A stretch of 64,000 bases of DNA from Nostoc sp. PCC 7107 (lineage in GTDB: Bacteria > Cyanobacteriota > Cyanobacteriia > Cyanobacteriales > Nostocaceae): the NCBI RefSeq assembly GCF_000316625.1, contig NC_019676.1, positions 4,668,501 to 4,732,500 on the forward strand, in the 5' to 3' direction. The notes beneath the pieces are model-generated. The model was not told the origin of the DNA and did no database searches. It saw only the letters and a list, made by a program, of their open reading frames with translations. Both the position numbers and the translations under genes were made by a program. Numbering within the stretch: position 1 is the first letter of the stretch; the number at the start of each line of letters is the position of its first letter. Shown in pieces: positions 53,646 to 62,795 of this stretch.

Positions 53646-53975
53646 ATGCAAAATTATCAACCTGGCTCTGTCATTTTACTCAAACTGCCTTTTTCTGATG
53701 CAGTAACATTCAAACTCCGTCCGGTTTTGTTACTTTTAGATACAGGAGATAATGATGTTATTGTGGCGCGCATTACTAGTCAAATAACTCAAACAGCTTT
53801 TGATGTTGAAATTATCGAATGGCAGCAAGCAGGTTTAATGCGTCCTTCGGTAGTGAGATTACATAAACTAAACACAGTAGAAAAGCGTCTATTAGAACGT
53901 CAATTAGGAACTTTACAATCAAATGATTGGGAAAAAGTGCGTCAGCACATCAATCAAATATGGTCTTCTATATAA
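53646..53975 (+). CDS. MazF/PemK family toxin (mRNA endonuclease)
   Basis: A 109-residue PemK/MazF-like protein. PGSVILLKLPFSDAVTFKLR then PVLLLLDTGDNDVIVARITS is the SH3-like core with the conserved Arg-Pro, and GLMRPSVVRLHKL supplies the second conserved segment with Ser/Arg. Such toxins cut mRNA or other RNA when the antitoxin is degraded. It is the intact partner of the 73-residue gene, and it stands next to an IS element and repeats. Confidence 0.85.
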   Translation: MQNYQPGSVILLKLPFSDAVTFKLRPVLLLLDTGDNDVIVARITSQITQTAFDVEIIEWQQAGLMRPSVVRLHKLNTVEKRLLERQLGTLQSNDWEKVRQHINQIWSSI

Positions 53976-54180
53976 ATAAAGTTCTTTTGCATAGCATGAC
54001 TGCTAAATTTAGCTAGGTGTAGCGATCGCCCTAAATGTCAACCATTAGTGTAGCTTACCGTAAATATCGCTCTTTAACCCTCAACTGTCTAGTTTCAAAC
54101 AGCAAAATTTTAACTTGAAACGAAAACGTTCTCACTTCAAACCGCAATGTTCTCGTTTCAAGCAAAAACATTCTCACTTA

Positions 54181-55142
54181 TAGCTATAGCCAGTTTTATT
54201 AGGACGCTGCGTGCTTGAGAACGAATTCGATAGCATCACGTAAATGATCACAATTGTGTAATTGTTTGCGAATCCTACTTTTTAACCATGCCCAACACTT
54301 CTCAATACGATTAAGGTCTGGTGAATAGGGAGGTAAATAAACAAGTTCACAGCCTGCATCATGTATGAGTTGGGCAATTCGACCACCATGATGAAACGTC
54401 GCATTATCCACAATTACCCACTCACCGGGACGCAAAACCGGAATCAAACATGTTTCTAGCCAGGTTTCAAACACTGTGCGGTTACACGCCCCCTCGACTG
54501 TAAATGGGGCAATCAATTGATTATCCCGATACCCAGCAATCATGTTAATGCGTCCCTGTCGCCGACCGGATTTGAGGTCGTAAAATCGTTCCCCTGTTGG
54601 TGAGTACCCATAGCCGTAGTTATCTCGTTCATCCATTCCCGATTCATCGACATAAACCAAGTGTGGTGCTTTTGGGTTCTTCAGTTGTGCTAGAAAGGTT
54701 GCTCGTTTGGCTTCATCTCGTTGACAGTAGCCATATGTTTTTTTTTACGGGTGTGTCCAATTTTCTGCAATGCCCGTGAAATCGTGCGTTGACTAATCTC
54801 TCCTTCCCATAACTCTACCATTTGGACTTGAGTTTTATCACCATTTGCTTTGACAAATGCGCGAAACTTCTCCCAATCATCGATTTTGCCACCCCTTTGG
54901 CATTCCTGCCTCGATTTGACCTTGATATCACCCGTTTGGGCTTTTCTTTGACACCACAAGTTAATCGTATTGCGACTGATATTGAACAATTGGCTCGCCT
55001 CACTCTTTTTGAGACCGTCCAACTCAATTGCTTGCATCACCTTTTGCCGGAAATCATCACTATAGGGTTTAGCCATCTGAGTTTGAATCGCAATACTAGG
55101 AATACTTCATAGTTTATGTCCTAATCTTATTGGCTACAGCTA
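54181..55142. mobile_element. IS630-family insertion sequence, complete (962 bp)
   Basis: Terminal inverted repeats: left TAGCTATAGCCAGTTTTATT and right, reversed, TAGCTGTAGCCAATAAGATT, both continuing AGGAC. A TA dinucleotide borders each end (54179-54180 and 55143-55144), the TA target duplication of IS630/Tc1-mariner elements. It carries one transposase gene in two overlapping phases. Taking out the element and one TA restores a perfect 21-bp repeat unit, so the insertion is young. Confidence 0.9.
54199..55076 (-). CDS. IS630 transposase, two phases joined by a -1 frameshift
   Basis: Phase A (55076 to 54690) encodes the DNA-binding half: MAKPYSDDFRQKVMQAIELD then LKKSEASQLFNISRNTINLW. Phase B (to 54199) holds the DDE catalytic half: YVDESGMD, VIVDNATFHHG and NRIEKCWAW give the two Asp and the Glu. 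The phases meet at nine consecutive A residues (near 54738-54746, minus strand). A -1 slip there gives KKKTYGYCQRDEAKRATFL, then VYVDESG, an uninterrupted protein of about 292 residues. Programmed slippage is common in this family, so the transposase is probably functional. Confidence 0.88.
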
Positions 55143-55300
55143 TAAAACCAGAACATTCTCACTTAAAACGAAAACGTTCTCGTTTTCAACAAGAACGTTC
55201 TCACTTACAACAGGAAAATTTTAGATCTAAACTCGGAGATTTTCACTTTTAACTAAAACATCCAAGCTCAGAAGCTCAAACGTCGAGTTAATTTCTCAAC

Positions 55301-55768
55301 TTACAAGGGTTGTGGCTGGACTTTTTTAGTTTTCCGCGCAAATCTTCGTCCTAAATCATCAATCATTGTCTCTAAACCAGCGCCTTTACCACTAGCTTTT
55401 GCATAGTTATAAACTAGCAACCCCGCAGCATAAGCTTCACTACCCACAGCCACAGATGTATCATCTACCAGTTCTTGCAGTTGTGATAACGACAGCAAAA
55501 TCGGATACAAGGCTTCAAATAATTCAATATCGCGGCGCATTTCGTCCAAGTCAAAAGAACGCGGTAAGAAGTCGGGATTTTGTGCGGCTATTTCCAACGC
55601 CTTACTCACAAAAGCGCGACTCTTATCTCCCAGCTTCGGTAAAGATTTACGCTCCTCCGTTGACAAATCTACTAAGAATGGTAACTTTTCTTTGATAGTT
55701 GTAATTGCTTGCATCACCGCTTCCCGATCTGCTGAAGAAAGTTTTGCACTAACTTTAGACTCTGGCAT
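55301..55768 (-). CDS. Conserved-looking helical protein of unknown function
   Basis: A 155-residue protein, mostly alpha-helical: VMQAITTIKEKLPFLVDLST, RAFVSKALEIAAQNPDFLPR, RRDIELFEALYPILLSLSQL, SEAYAAGLLVYNYAKASGKG. It ends in a basic tail (RRFARKTKKVQPQPL). I believe relatives are found in Nostocales but cannot name a family. The 21-bp array starts about 45 bases after its stop codon. Confidence 0.6.
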   Translation of the reverse strand: MPESKVSAKLSSADREAVMQAITTIKEKLPFLVDLSTEERKSLPKLGDKSRAFVSKALEIAAQNPDFLPRSFDLDEMRRDIELFEALYPILLSLSQLQELVDDTSVAVGSEAYAAGLLVYNYAKASGKGAGLETMIDDLGRRFARKTKKVQPQPL

Positions 55769-55989
55769 TTTTCATACACCCTAAATTTTACTTAATTTCA
55801 GTGTTCCCCAAGTCAGTTAGGCAATTATCGTTACTTGTAAGCAATTAAGAAATTTTTTTTATACCAACAAACAGGAAATATTTTGCTAATTAACGCCGTG
55901 TGCAACTTTATCTCCAACCTAACCCCCAACCCCTTTGCTACAAGGGAAGGGGAGCAAGAATTAAAGCCTCTCTCCGCAGTGCATTAAAA

Positions 55990-56064
55990 GTAGGTTGGGT
56001 GGAACGCAGTGAAACCCAACACTTCAGAATTTTGTTGGGTTACGCTCCACTTCACCCAACCTAC
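55990..56064. repeat. Large imperfect palindrome, GTAGGTTGGGTGGA family
   Basis: GTAGGTTGGGTGGAACGCAG (from 55990) faces its near inverse ending at 56064 (GCTCCACTTCACCCAACCTAC), with AACCCAAC/GTTGGGTT pairing inside. It is a well-known type of Nostoc interspersed repeat. A CCTAACCCCCAACCCC/GGGGAG repeat precedes it near 55916-55960. No gene is supported in 55769-56219. Confidence 0.7.
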
Positions 56065-56165
56065 AATTTTTTCCTTTAATTCAGTAGTGTGTGTTGTGCT
56101 AGAGGCTAACGTACATTGAATTGTTGAATTAAAATATAGCAATCCTAAATCATTCGTGAATATCA

Positions 56166-56198
56166 AGATACCCGACTTCTTCAAGAAGTCGGGTATCT
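56166..56198. repeat. Palindromic repeat, CCCGACTTCTT family, copy 3
   Basis: AGATACCCGACTTCTT (56166-56181) is perfectly complementary to 56183-56198 with a single-base centre. It ends 21 bases before the next start codon, so here it lies in a 5' leader, unlike copies 1 and 2. Confidence 0.75.
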
Positions 56199-56219
56199 AA
56201 ACATCTCGAATTAAATATT

Positions 56220-57041
56220 ATGACTACATATCCTCACTACATCCCACAATCTGACCCGCCGCGTCCTCCTTGGGAAACGCTGCCAACAATGTATGATTTA
56301 CCCAGCGATAATCCAGAGGAACCAGGTTTGCCAGACGATTTTCATTTTCTACAACCGTTACTTTTATACTTAACTTTTCAACCAATTAATTGGAATCCAG
56401 AGTTGGTTTATAGTACTGCTGACTTGAATCTTTATTATGATTTGCAGCATCCTTTATGGTATAAACGCCCCGATTGGTTTGGTGTTGTGGGAGTTAAAAA
56501 ACTCTACAAAGGTGAAGATTTGCGGTTAAGTTATGTGACTTGGCAAGAGCCAGCAAATCCTTTTGTGATTGTGGAATTATTATCACCTGGTACAGAAGCG
56601 GAAGACTTAGGAACTAGCGAAAAATCAGAAGATAAACCGCCGAGTAAATGGGAAGTTTATGAAAAAATCTTGCGGATTCCTTACTATATTGTGTTTAGTC
56701 GTTATACCAATGAACTCCAAGCATTTGGGTTAGTTGGCGGTCATTATGAGCCAATAAATTTAACTAATGGACGCATACTCATGCCAGAGTTAAGTTTAAG
56801 TTTGGGTGTATGGCAAGGCACATTTCGAGATATTGAAAGATTATGGTTACGGTGGTTTACCCTAGAAGGTGAATTGATACCCGAACCTACAGAAGAAGTT
56901 GCTGCGGCTAATGAACGGGTGATAATTGCTGAACAAGAAGCGAGAAATGCGAAACAAGAAGCAGAACAAGCAAGAAGAAAAGCAGAAAAATTAGCCGAAC
57001 GGTTACGCCAATTGGGTGTAAAACCTGATGAGATGGAATAA
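56220..57041 (+). CDS. Uma2 family putative endonuclease with coiled-coil tail
   Basis: A 273-residue Uma2 protein. A Pro-rich N-terminus (about 1-40) is followed by the fold core: NPELVYSTADLNLYYD, KRPDWFGVVGVKK, NPFVIVELLSPGTE and KWEVYEKILRIPYYIVFSRY. Residues about 225-270 form an Ala/Glu/Arg/Lys coiled coil (EQEARNAKQEAEQARRKAEK) ending QLGVKPDEME. It is close in design to the copy at 27714. Function unproven. Confidence 0.82.
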   Translation: MTTYPHYIPQSDPPRPPWETLPTMYDLPSDNPEEPGLPDDFHFLQPLLLYLTFQPINWNPELVYSTADLNLYYDLQHPLWYKRPDWFGVVGVKKLYKGEDLRLSYVTWQEPANPFVIVELLSPGTEAEDLGTSEKSEDKPPSKWEVYEKILRIPYYIVFSRYTNELQAFGLVGGHYEPINLTNGRILMPELSLSLGVWQGTFRDIERLWLRWFTLEGELIPEPTEEVAAANERVIIAEQEARNAKQEAEQARRKAEKLAERLRQLGVKPDEME

Positions 57042-57119
57042 ACCCCTAGATAGACTTGCGATCGCCTAAAAATTGTCACAATTAATCACAAGAACTGTTA
57101 TTTTTGGACAATCAAACCT

Positions 57120-58016
57120 ATGGGATTCGGTATTGGGGACTTATTCTGGATTTTTCTGCTGCTTTCTTCCCTACAACCCCTCTGGCAAAAACGCCAAGTA
57201 GAATATCGGCGTGTTCGCAGCCTCCAAGAATTCCAGCAGCAACGCAAAAGTCGGGTGATTTTGCTGATACACCGTCAAGAATCTATCAGCTTACTAGGTA
57301 TCCCCATCTCACGCTACATCACCATTGAAGACTCAGAACAAATCCTGCGAGCAATTCGCCTCACGCCTCCAGATGTTCCGATTGATTTAATTCTGCACAC
57401 TCCCGGCGGTTTGGTACTCGCAACCGAACAAATAGCTAGAGCATTAATTCGTCATCCTTCTAAAGTAACAGTTTTTGTCCCCCATTATGCCATGAGTGGC
57501 GGGACAATGCTGGCTTTAGCTGCCGATGAAATTGTGATGGATGCTAACGCCGTTTTAGGGCCAGTTGATCCCCAATTAGGTAACTTCCCCGCCGCCAGCA
57601 TTTTAAAAGTAGTTAAAGATAAACCCATCGGTGAAATTGATGATCAGACTTTGATCATGGCAGACTTGTCAGAGAAAGCCATTCAACAAGTACAACGCTT
57701 TGTGCGGACTTTATTGAAAGATAATATTCCTCAACAAAAAGTTGAACCAGAAAATATTGAACCGATTATCGAAGCTTTGACAACCGGACGGGTTACTCAC
57801 GATTATCCCATCACCGTGGAAGAAGCCACAGAAATGGGGTTGCCCATCACCGTCGGACTACCCCGTTCCATTTACGACTTGATGGATTTGTATCCCCAAC
57901 CCCAGGGAGGACGGCCAAGCGTACAGTACATTCCCATGCCTTACGATGACCGTCGCCCAATTTTACCAACACCCAAAGGTAGACCTTTAGAAGAACCTAA
58001 TCAAAGACTACAGTGA
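57120..58016 (+). CDS. SDH-type membrane serine protease (ClpP/crotonase fold)
   Basis: A 298-residue protein of the serine dehydrogenase proteinase group (SppA-like). An N-terminal membrane helix (FGIGDLFWIFLLLSSLQPLW, about 2-22) precedes the catalytic fold: DLILHTPGGLVLATEQIARA, then HYAMSGGTMLALAADEIVMD with the presumed nucleophile Ser near 125, and VLGPVDPQLG. The Pro-rich C-terminus is disordered-looking. Such proteins are thought to cleave membrane-derived peptides. The ATG at 57120 lacks a strong Shine-Dalgarno. Confidence 0.82.
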   Translation: MGFGIGDLFWIFLLLSSLQPLWQKRQVEYRRVRSLQEFQQQRKSRVILLIHRQESISLLGIPISRYITIEDSEQILRAIRLTPPDVPIDLILHTPGGLVLATEQIARALIRHPSKVTVFVPHYAMSGGTMLALAADEIVMDANAVLGPVDPQLGNFPAASILKVVKDKPIGEIDDQTLIMADLSEKAIQQVQRFVRTLLKDNIPQQKVEPENIEPIIEALTTGRVTHDYPITVEEATEMGLPITVGLPRSIYDLMDLYPQPQGGRPSVQYIPMPYDDRRPILPTPKGRPLEEPNQRLQ

Positions 58017-58103
58017 ACAGTTATCAGTTAAATCCTTGGGTTTAAGTCCCCCATCTGTTACTTAGCTTGTCGAACTATACGCCGTCAGGACTGATAACTA
58101 GAT

Positions 58104-58772
58104 TTAAGGTGTTGGCGTTGGTATCTCTGTTGGCGTTAGCGTCGGTATCGGTGTTGGGGAAGCAGTTGGTGACGCGGTTGGTGTGGGTGTTGGTGCAGTT
58201 TGTGGTTTAGCTGTTGGTGTTGGTGTTGGTGTTGGTGTCGCAGTCGGTTTAGCTGTTGGTTTAGCCGTCGGTTGGGGTGACGATGGAGATTGAGGCTTAC
58301 CTACAATTTCTCTCGCGTCTGCATTTAGCTTCTGACGGAGTGCTAAATTAGCTATTCCCGTTTCTGAAAGCTGATTCTTTTTCTGATACTCCTTAATTAA
58401 CTGTTCTGTACGCGGGCCAAAGAATTGATCACGAGGTAGAGGTGGATTTGGTTTAAGCACTACATTTAGATTTGCTTGCAAAATTTCCACAATATTGCCT
58501 GCAAAGTCTTGAGTTTTTGGCCCTGCTATCCCATCAACACCAAGCTTGTAGCCTTTTTGAAAATCGCGGATAGCCTTTTTCGTTTCCTCATCTGTCAGAG
58601 GTGTATTCGAGACTTTCACTTTGTAACCTAGCCCGTGCAACACAGCACGTAATTCTTGGGGCGTATAGTTACGTTGACGTGCTGCAAAGGTACTGTCAGA
58701 AACTAGTACACTGGTACCTACTAGGCAAGTAGCAGCAATAATTGCGCTGGTTTTATTAAACCCACACCACAT
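58104..58772 (-). CDS. Exported peptidoglycan-binding protein with Thr-Pro tail
   Basis: A 222-residue secreted protein: signal peptide about 1-31 (cleavage after STFAA likely), then two peptidoglycan-binding type 1 modules (YTPQELRAVLHGLGYKVKV to GVDGIAGPKTQ, and VEILQANLNVVLKPNPPLPR to FFGPRTEQLIKEYQ). Residues about 160-222 are a low-complexity tail of Pro-Thr-Pro and Ala repeats, encoded by GTTGGTGTTGGTGT-type DNA. It probably sits in the periplasm bound to the cell wall, the tail acting as a spacer. Confidence 0.82.
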   Translation of the reverse strand: MWCGFNKTSAIIAATCLVGTSVLVSDSTFAARQRNYTPQELRAVLHGLGYKVKVSNTPLTDEETKKAIRDFQKGYKLGVDGIAGPKTQDFAGNIVEILQANLNVVLKPNPPLPRDQFFGPRTEQLIKEYQKKNQLSETGIANLALRQKLNADAREIVGKPQSPSSPQPTAKPTAKPTATPTPTPTPTAKPQTAPTPTPTASPTASPTPIPTLTPTEIPTPTP

Positions 58773-59009
58773 ATCTCAAACTCCTTGCAGTTAAATCAGC
58801 ATGATATAGAGATTAACAGGTGCATTTTACGTTTCTTGAAGACTTTTTTCTCAATGTTTAATCATTTGTGATTAATTAAAATTAATTAATATTGATATAA
58901 ATTTTTTGCAATCTTTCTTGAGAAGTATTTAGATTTCCTATTTCTTCTGATCAAATCTCCAGTTGGGTTATAACTAAATACTTGAAACTTGTATAATCTA
59001 AAACAAAAA

Positions 59010-60455
59010 ATGGTTAATCAAACATTGCCAAAACAAAAAAACCTTTGGTTTGAAAGATTGATGGCATTGCTTGCCACAGTTAACTTAGGCTTAGTTATGT
59101 TTGATTTGACTTATGTACAGTGGCGTGATTTCTACTTGCGGAGATTACCTAAAGTTACCCAAATATATGATCCAATTAAAGGCATCGCCGCCCACAGAGA
59201 AACCCAAAGTTATTTACAAGCCGTAGATGCACTCAAGGAACAAGTAAGTCAAACAGGTTTAACATCACCACAGGCAAAGGCGAAGCTAGACGAACTCAGC
59301 CGCCTGAGTGTCGAGATGATTGATAGCAACCCGTTTGCCGGAGTTGGCAAGAGTGGTACTCTAGAAAAAATTAAAAACCGGATGCGCGATCGCATCGGTA
59401 AAGATTCCGCCAAGCAGTCCTTTACCACTTTCTGGAGTCAAGCTTATCTCTCCGAAAAAGGCTGGAATCAAGAATTTACCTTTTTCAATCAAAAAATTAG
59501 TCCGTTAATTGGTAGCAACTACTACCGCCAAATTGGGGAAAATAGCGAATATTTCGATGATTTTTGGCTAATAGACCTACCATTTATCACTATATTTGCC
59601 ATTGAGTTTTTAGCACGCATCTTTTATATCAAACGTCGTCATCCCGGTTCCGGCTGGTTAAATGCCATATCTTACCGTTGGTACGACTTATTTTTGCTCA
59701 TACCTTTTTGCCGTTGGTTGCGAGTTATACCTGTAGTCGTCCGTCTTGATCAAGCCAAACTATTAAATCTTCAGCCATTACAGCACCAAATTAATCAAAC
59801 AGTTGTCGCAAATTTTGCCGAAGAACTCACAGAAATTGTCGTCGTGAGGGTAATCAACCAGATTCAAATCTCGATTAAACAAGGTGATTTCACCCGCTGG
59901 ATATCGCAACAAGAGAACGTACGCCCGTATGTAGATATCAATAATGTCAATGAAATAGAAGCGATCTCCAGCCTTCTGGTACAAACCGTCGTCTACCAAG
60001 TTTTACCCAAAATTCAGCCTGACTTAGCGGCGATTTTGCGCCATAACATCGACACGGTGTTAAATCAAGTTCCTATGTACCGCAACCTCCAAGCCTTCCC
60101 CGGAATTGGACAAGCCCAAACCCAACTCAGCGAACAACTCGCCACTCAAATTACTACCAGCTTGTATGGTGCTTTAGTCAGTGCTATTCAAGATCCTGAA
60201 GGTGCAAAACTCACAACTCAACTTGTGCAAAGTTTTACCAACGCCTTAAGTACAGAAGTGCAGCAAAAAAAAGTAATTGCCGAAATTCAAAGCTTATTAT
60301 TTGATTTCCTCGAAGAAGTCAAGCTCAACTACGTACAACGCCTCTCCCAAGAAGATATAGAGACAATCGTCGAGCAAACCAGACAGCTAAGAACACAAGC
60401 ATACATTCAGCCAATAGTAGAGCAAAGTTCTGCGATCGTCGAAAAAAAATTATGA
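59010..60455 (+). CDS. Membrane protein of unknown function (481 aa)
   Basis: A large cyanobacterial-type membrane protein. One transmembrane helix near residues 20-38 (LMALLATVNLGLVMFDLTYV), a helical region rich in Gln/Lys, two more hydrophobic segments near 190-210 and 225-250 (DLPFITIFAIEFLARIF; RWYDLFLLIPFCRWLRVIPV), then about 230 residues of amphipathic helices with many Gln/Val/Ile. The RW-D-FLLIPFCRWLR segment recalls the S4-S5 area of ion-channel-like proteins, but no pore is visible. I start at ATG 59010; a TTG seven codons earlier is unlikely. Confidence 0.65.
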   Translation: MVNQTLPKQKNLWFERLMALLATVNLGLVMFDLTYVQWRDFYLRRLPKVTQIYDPIKGIAAHRETQSYLQAVDALKEQVSQTGLTSPQAKAKLDELSRLSVEMIDSNPFAGVGKSGTLEKIKNRMRDRIGKDSAKQSFTTFWSQAYLSEKGWNQEFTFFNQKISPLIGSNYYRQIGENSEYFDDFWLIDLPFITIFAIEFLARIFYIKRRHPGSGWLNAISYRWYDLFLLIPFCRWLRVIPVVVRLDQAKLLNLQPLQHQINQTVVANFAEELTEIVVVRVINQIQISIKQGDFTRWISQQENVRPYVDINNVNEIEAISSLLVQTVVYQVLPKIQPDLAAILRHNIDTVLNQVPMYRNLQAFPGIGQAQTQLSEQLATQITTSLYGALVSAIQDPEGAKLTTQLVQSFTNALSTEVQQKKVIAEIQSLLFDFLEEVKLNYVQRLSQEDIETIVEQTRQLRTQAYIQPIVEQSSAIVEKKL

Positions 60456-60545
60456 AGTATGAAGTATGAAATTCCATGCTTCTGTCTCCTGCCTCCTGCC
60501 TCCTACTTTTAACTACTGACTAATGACCATTTAACTATTGACTCT
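60456..60545. repeat. AGTATGAAGTATGAA and heptamer repeats
   Basis: TGAAGTATGAAGTATGAA directly follows a stop codon, then TCCTGCCTCCTGCCTCCTAC, then AACTACTGACTAATGACCATTT. These are the same three repeat types seen elsewhere in the window. They separate the membrane protein gene from the rimP leader. Confidence 0.55.
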
Positions 60546-60627
60546 AAGAGAAATGCGCTACACTCAATTTAGGGCGAACTATCATCAGTTCGTTACAAGA
60601 CTTCTTGGAAGATATCCCTATCGCAGG

Positions 60628-60652
60628 AAGTGGGTCGAAGCCCACTTTTTTT
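60628..60652 (+). promoter_or_regulatory. Leader hairpin of the rimP-nusA-infB operon
   Basis: AAGTGGG (60628-60634) pairs with CCCACTT (60641-60647) around TCGAAG, followed by a T-run to 60652 and the rimP start 14 bases later. An AAGUGGG-CCCACUU hairpin with U-tract directly ahead of rimP is widespread in bacteria and known as the rimP leader. It probably acts as an attenuator, because it is terminator-shaped yet sits inside the leader. Confidence 0.7.
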
Positions 60653-60665
60653 ATTGAAATTTCGC

Positions 60666-61127
60666 ATGACTCATCCGTTAGTCCCACAAATTATAGATTT
60701 GGCGACACCAGTAGCAACAGAACTGGGCTTAGAAGTCGTTGGCGCAGTTTTTCACACTAACCAACGTCCACCCGTATTGCGGATAGACATTCGCAATCCC
60801 CAGCAAGATACTGGTTTAGAGGATTGCGAAAGGATGAGCCGCGCTTTAGAACCCTGCTTAGATGCGGCGGAGATCATTCCAGATGCTTATGTTTTGGAAG
60901 TGTCTAGTCCAGGTATTTCGCGGCAATTGGTGACAGATAGAGAATTTATTTCCTTTAAAGGATTTCCTGTGATTGTCACCACTTCGCCACCCCACGACGG
61001 ACAACCAGAGTGGAATGGTCAGTTGATTCGCCGGGATGAAACCAACATTTATTTAAATCAAAAAGGTCGGGTAGTAGAGATTCCCCGTTCTCTCATTACT
61101 AGGGTGCAACTAGACGAACGTCGGTAA
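60666..61127 (+). CDS. rimP: Ribosome maturation factor RimP
   Basis: A 153-residue RimP, needed for late assembly of the 30S subunit. The N-terminal domain has [20 protein letters not shown] and [20 protein letters not shown]; the family hallmark [11 protein letters not shown] is followed by an SH3-like C-terminal domain. I start at ATG 60666 (MTHPLVPQI); twelve upstream codons would overlap the leader hairpin. First gene of the rimP-nusA-ylxR-infB operon. Confidence 0.93.
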   Translation: MTHPLVPQIIDLATPVATELGLEVVGAVFHTNQRPPVLRIDIRNPQQDTGLEDCERMSRALEPCLDAAEIIPDAYVLEVSSPGISRQLVTDREFISFKGFPVIVTTSPPHDGQPEWNGQLIRRDETNIYLNQKGRVVEIPRSLITRVQLDERR

Positions 61128-61259
61128 ACGAGGGATTAGGGTTTAGAGATTAGAGGCTAGGGACTAGGGAGTAGAGTCAATCTTTTCTCTAATCCCTCGT
61201 TACTAATGCTTTTTCCTACTTCCTACTCCTTATTCCCTCATTTTTAAAGGAGATTGCTT

Positions 61260-62573
61260 ATGTCAATGGTTAGTCTACCAGGATTAAAAGAATTAATTGA
61301 AAGTATTAGTCGTGAGCGAAACTTACCTCGTTTAGCAGTTCAAGCGGCGATTAGAGAAGCACTGCTGAAAGGTTATGAACGTTATCGTCGCGCTCAAAAT
61401 TTAGAACGCAAGCAATTTGATGAAGATTATTTTGATAACTTTGAAGTAGAACTAGATATTGATGACGAAGGATTTCGGGTTCTCTCCACAAAAACCATTG
61501 TTGAAGAAGTTAGTAACACCGACCATCAAATTTCTTTAGACGAAGTGCAACAAGTCGCCCCAGAAGCTCAATTAGGAGATTCTGTCGTTTTGGATGTCAC
61601 CCCCGACCAAGGAGAATTCGGTCGGATGGCCGCCATGCAAACCAAGCAAGTCCTGGCGCAAAAATTACGAGATCAACAACGCCAGATGGTGCAGGAAGAG
61701 TTCCAAGATTTAGAAGGAACTGTACTGCAAGCCAGAGTTTTGCGATTTGAGAGACAATCGGTAATTTTGGCTGTTAGCAGTACCTTTGGTCAGCCAGAAG
61801 TCGAAGCCGAATTACCCAAGCGAGAACAGCTACCAAACGATAATTATCGAGCTAATGCCACCTTTAAGGTATATCTGAAGAAGGTTTCTCAAGGTCAACA
61901 AAGAGGGCCACAACTGTTAGTATCCCGTGCTGATGCTGGGTTAGTCGTTTATTTATTTGCCAACGAAGTCCCAGAAATTGAAGACGAAGTAGTGCGAATA
62001 GTCGCTGTAGCGCGAGAAGCTAATCCCCCATCTCGTTATGTCGGCCCCCGGACTAAAATCGCTGTAGATACCTTAGATCGGGATGTTGACCCCGTAGGTG
62101 CTTGTATTGGCGCACGGGGATCACGCATTCAAGTAGTAGTTAATGAGCTACGCGGCGAAAAAATTGACGTGATTCGCTGGTCTCCAGACCCAGCCACATA
62201 TATTGCCAACGCGTTGAGTCCCGCTAGAGTCGATGAAGTCCGGCTAATGGATCCGGAAACGCGGCAAACTCACGTATTAGTAGCCGAAGACCAGCTGAGT
62301 TTGGCAATTGGCAAAGAAGGACAAAACGTTCGCCTCGCAGCCCGCCTGACTGGTTGGAAAATTGATATTAAAGATAAAGCTAAGTATGACTATGCAGGCG
62401 AAGATACCAGATTTGCCGCTGCTCGCGCTAAAGCTCAACTAGAGCAAGAACAGATGGAACTAGAGGAGGATGACATGGAACTAGAAGATGATGATATGGA
62501 ATTAGATGAATTTGAGGAGCAAAAGCAACAAGAATTATTAGACGACTCTTTTGACTCCCGTGACGAAGAGTAA
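61260..62573 (+). CDS. nusA: Transcription elongation/termination factor NusA
   Basis: A 437-residue NusA. The N-terminal RNA polymerase-binding domain ([20 protein letters not shown]) is followed by an S1 domain (about 135-205) and KH1/KH2 domains ([20 protein letters not shown] and [40 protein letters not shown]). The short acidic C-terminus ([19 protein letters not shown]) replaces the longer repeats of Escherichia coli NusA, as usual in cyanobacteria. AAAGGAG lies before ATG 61260. It controls pausing and antitermination. Confidence 0.95.
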   Translation: MSMVSLPGLKELIESISRERNLPRLAVQAAIREALLKGYERYRRAQNLERKQFDEDYFDNFEVELDIDDEGFRVLSTKTIVEEVSNTDHQISLDEVQQVAPEAQLGDSVVLDVTPDQGEFGRMAAMQTKQVLAQKLRDQQRQMVQEEFQDLEGTVLQARVLRFERQSVILAVSSTFGQPEVEAELPKREQLPNDNYRANATFKVYLKKVSQGQQRGPQLLVSRADAGLVVYLFANEVPEIEDEVVRIVAVAREANPPSRYVGPRTKIAVDTLDRDVDPVGACIGARGSRIQVVVNELRGEKIDVIRWSPDPATYIANALSPARVDEVRLMDPETRQTHVLVAEDQLSLAIGKEGQNVRLAARLTGWKIDIKDKAKYDYAGEDTRFAAARAKAQLEQEQMELEEDDMELEDDDMELDEFEEQKQQELLDDSFDSRDEE

Positions 62574-62795
62574 TTTATAAGCTTGGGACAGTTCTGCTAA
62601 TATTTACCTCAGTAAAAGTTTAATAATTACTTGAGAAAAAATGAGGTACAAGTCAAAAGTTAGCTATACTAGCTGGACTTTCCTATAAAACTGCTGACCG
62701 ATAATTTTCTGATGAAATCAATAAGAAAACCAAAATTTCTCAATGGGGTAAATCCAAAATCCAAAATTATTTGACTATATGCCTCGAAAAAACTG

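Larger units (their letters stand above)
54091..55255. repeat. 21-bp tandem repeat array, split by an IS630 element
   Basis: Units such as ACTTGAAACGAAAACGTTCTC, ACTTCAAACCGCAATGTTCTC and ACTTAAAACGAAAACGTTCTC repeat every 21 bases at 54091-54180 and 55143-55255, with decay toward both edges (about nine to ten units in total). The IS element at 54181-55142 divides one unit exactly. On the minus strand one frame reads SENVLVL-like heptads before stops. The array lies 3' of the gene at 55301 and may once have been coding. Confidence 0.8.

Noticed and set aside
54091-55255. 21-bp array considered as a CRISPR
   Set aside because: There are no spacers: the units abut and vary, and no cas gene is nearby.
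55984-56184. 66-codon minus-strand frame
   Set aside because: It is a translation of the GTAGGTTGGGTGGA palindrome and neighbouring repeat.
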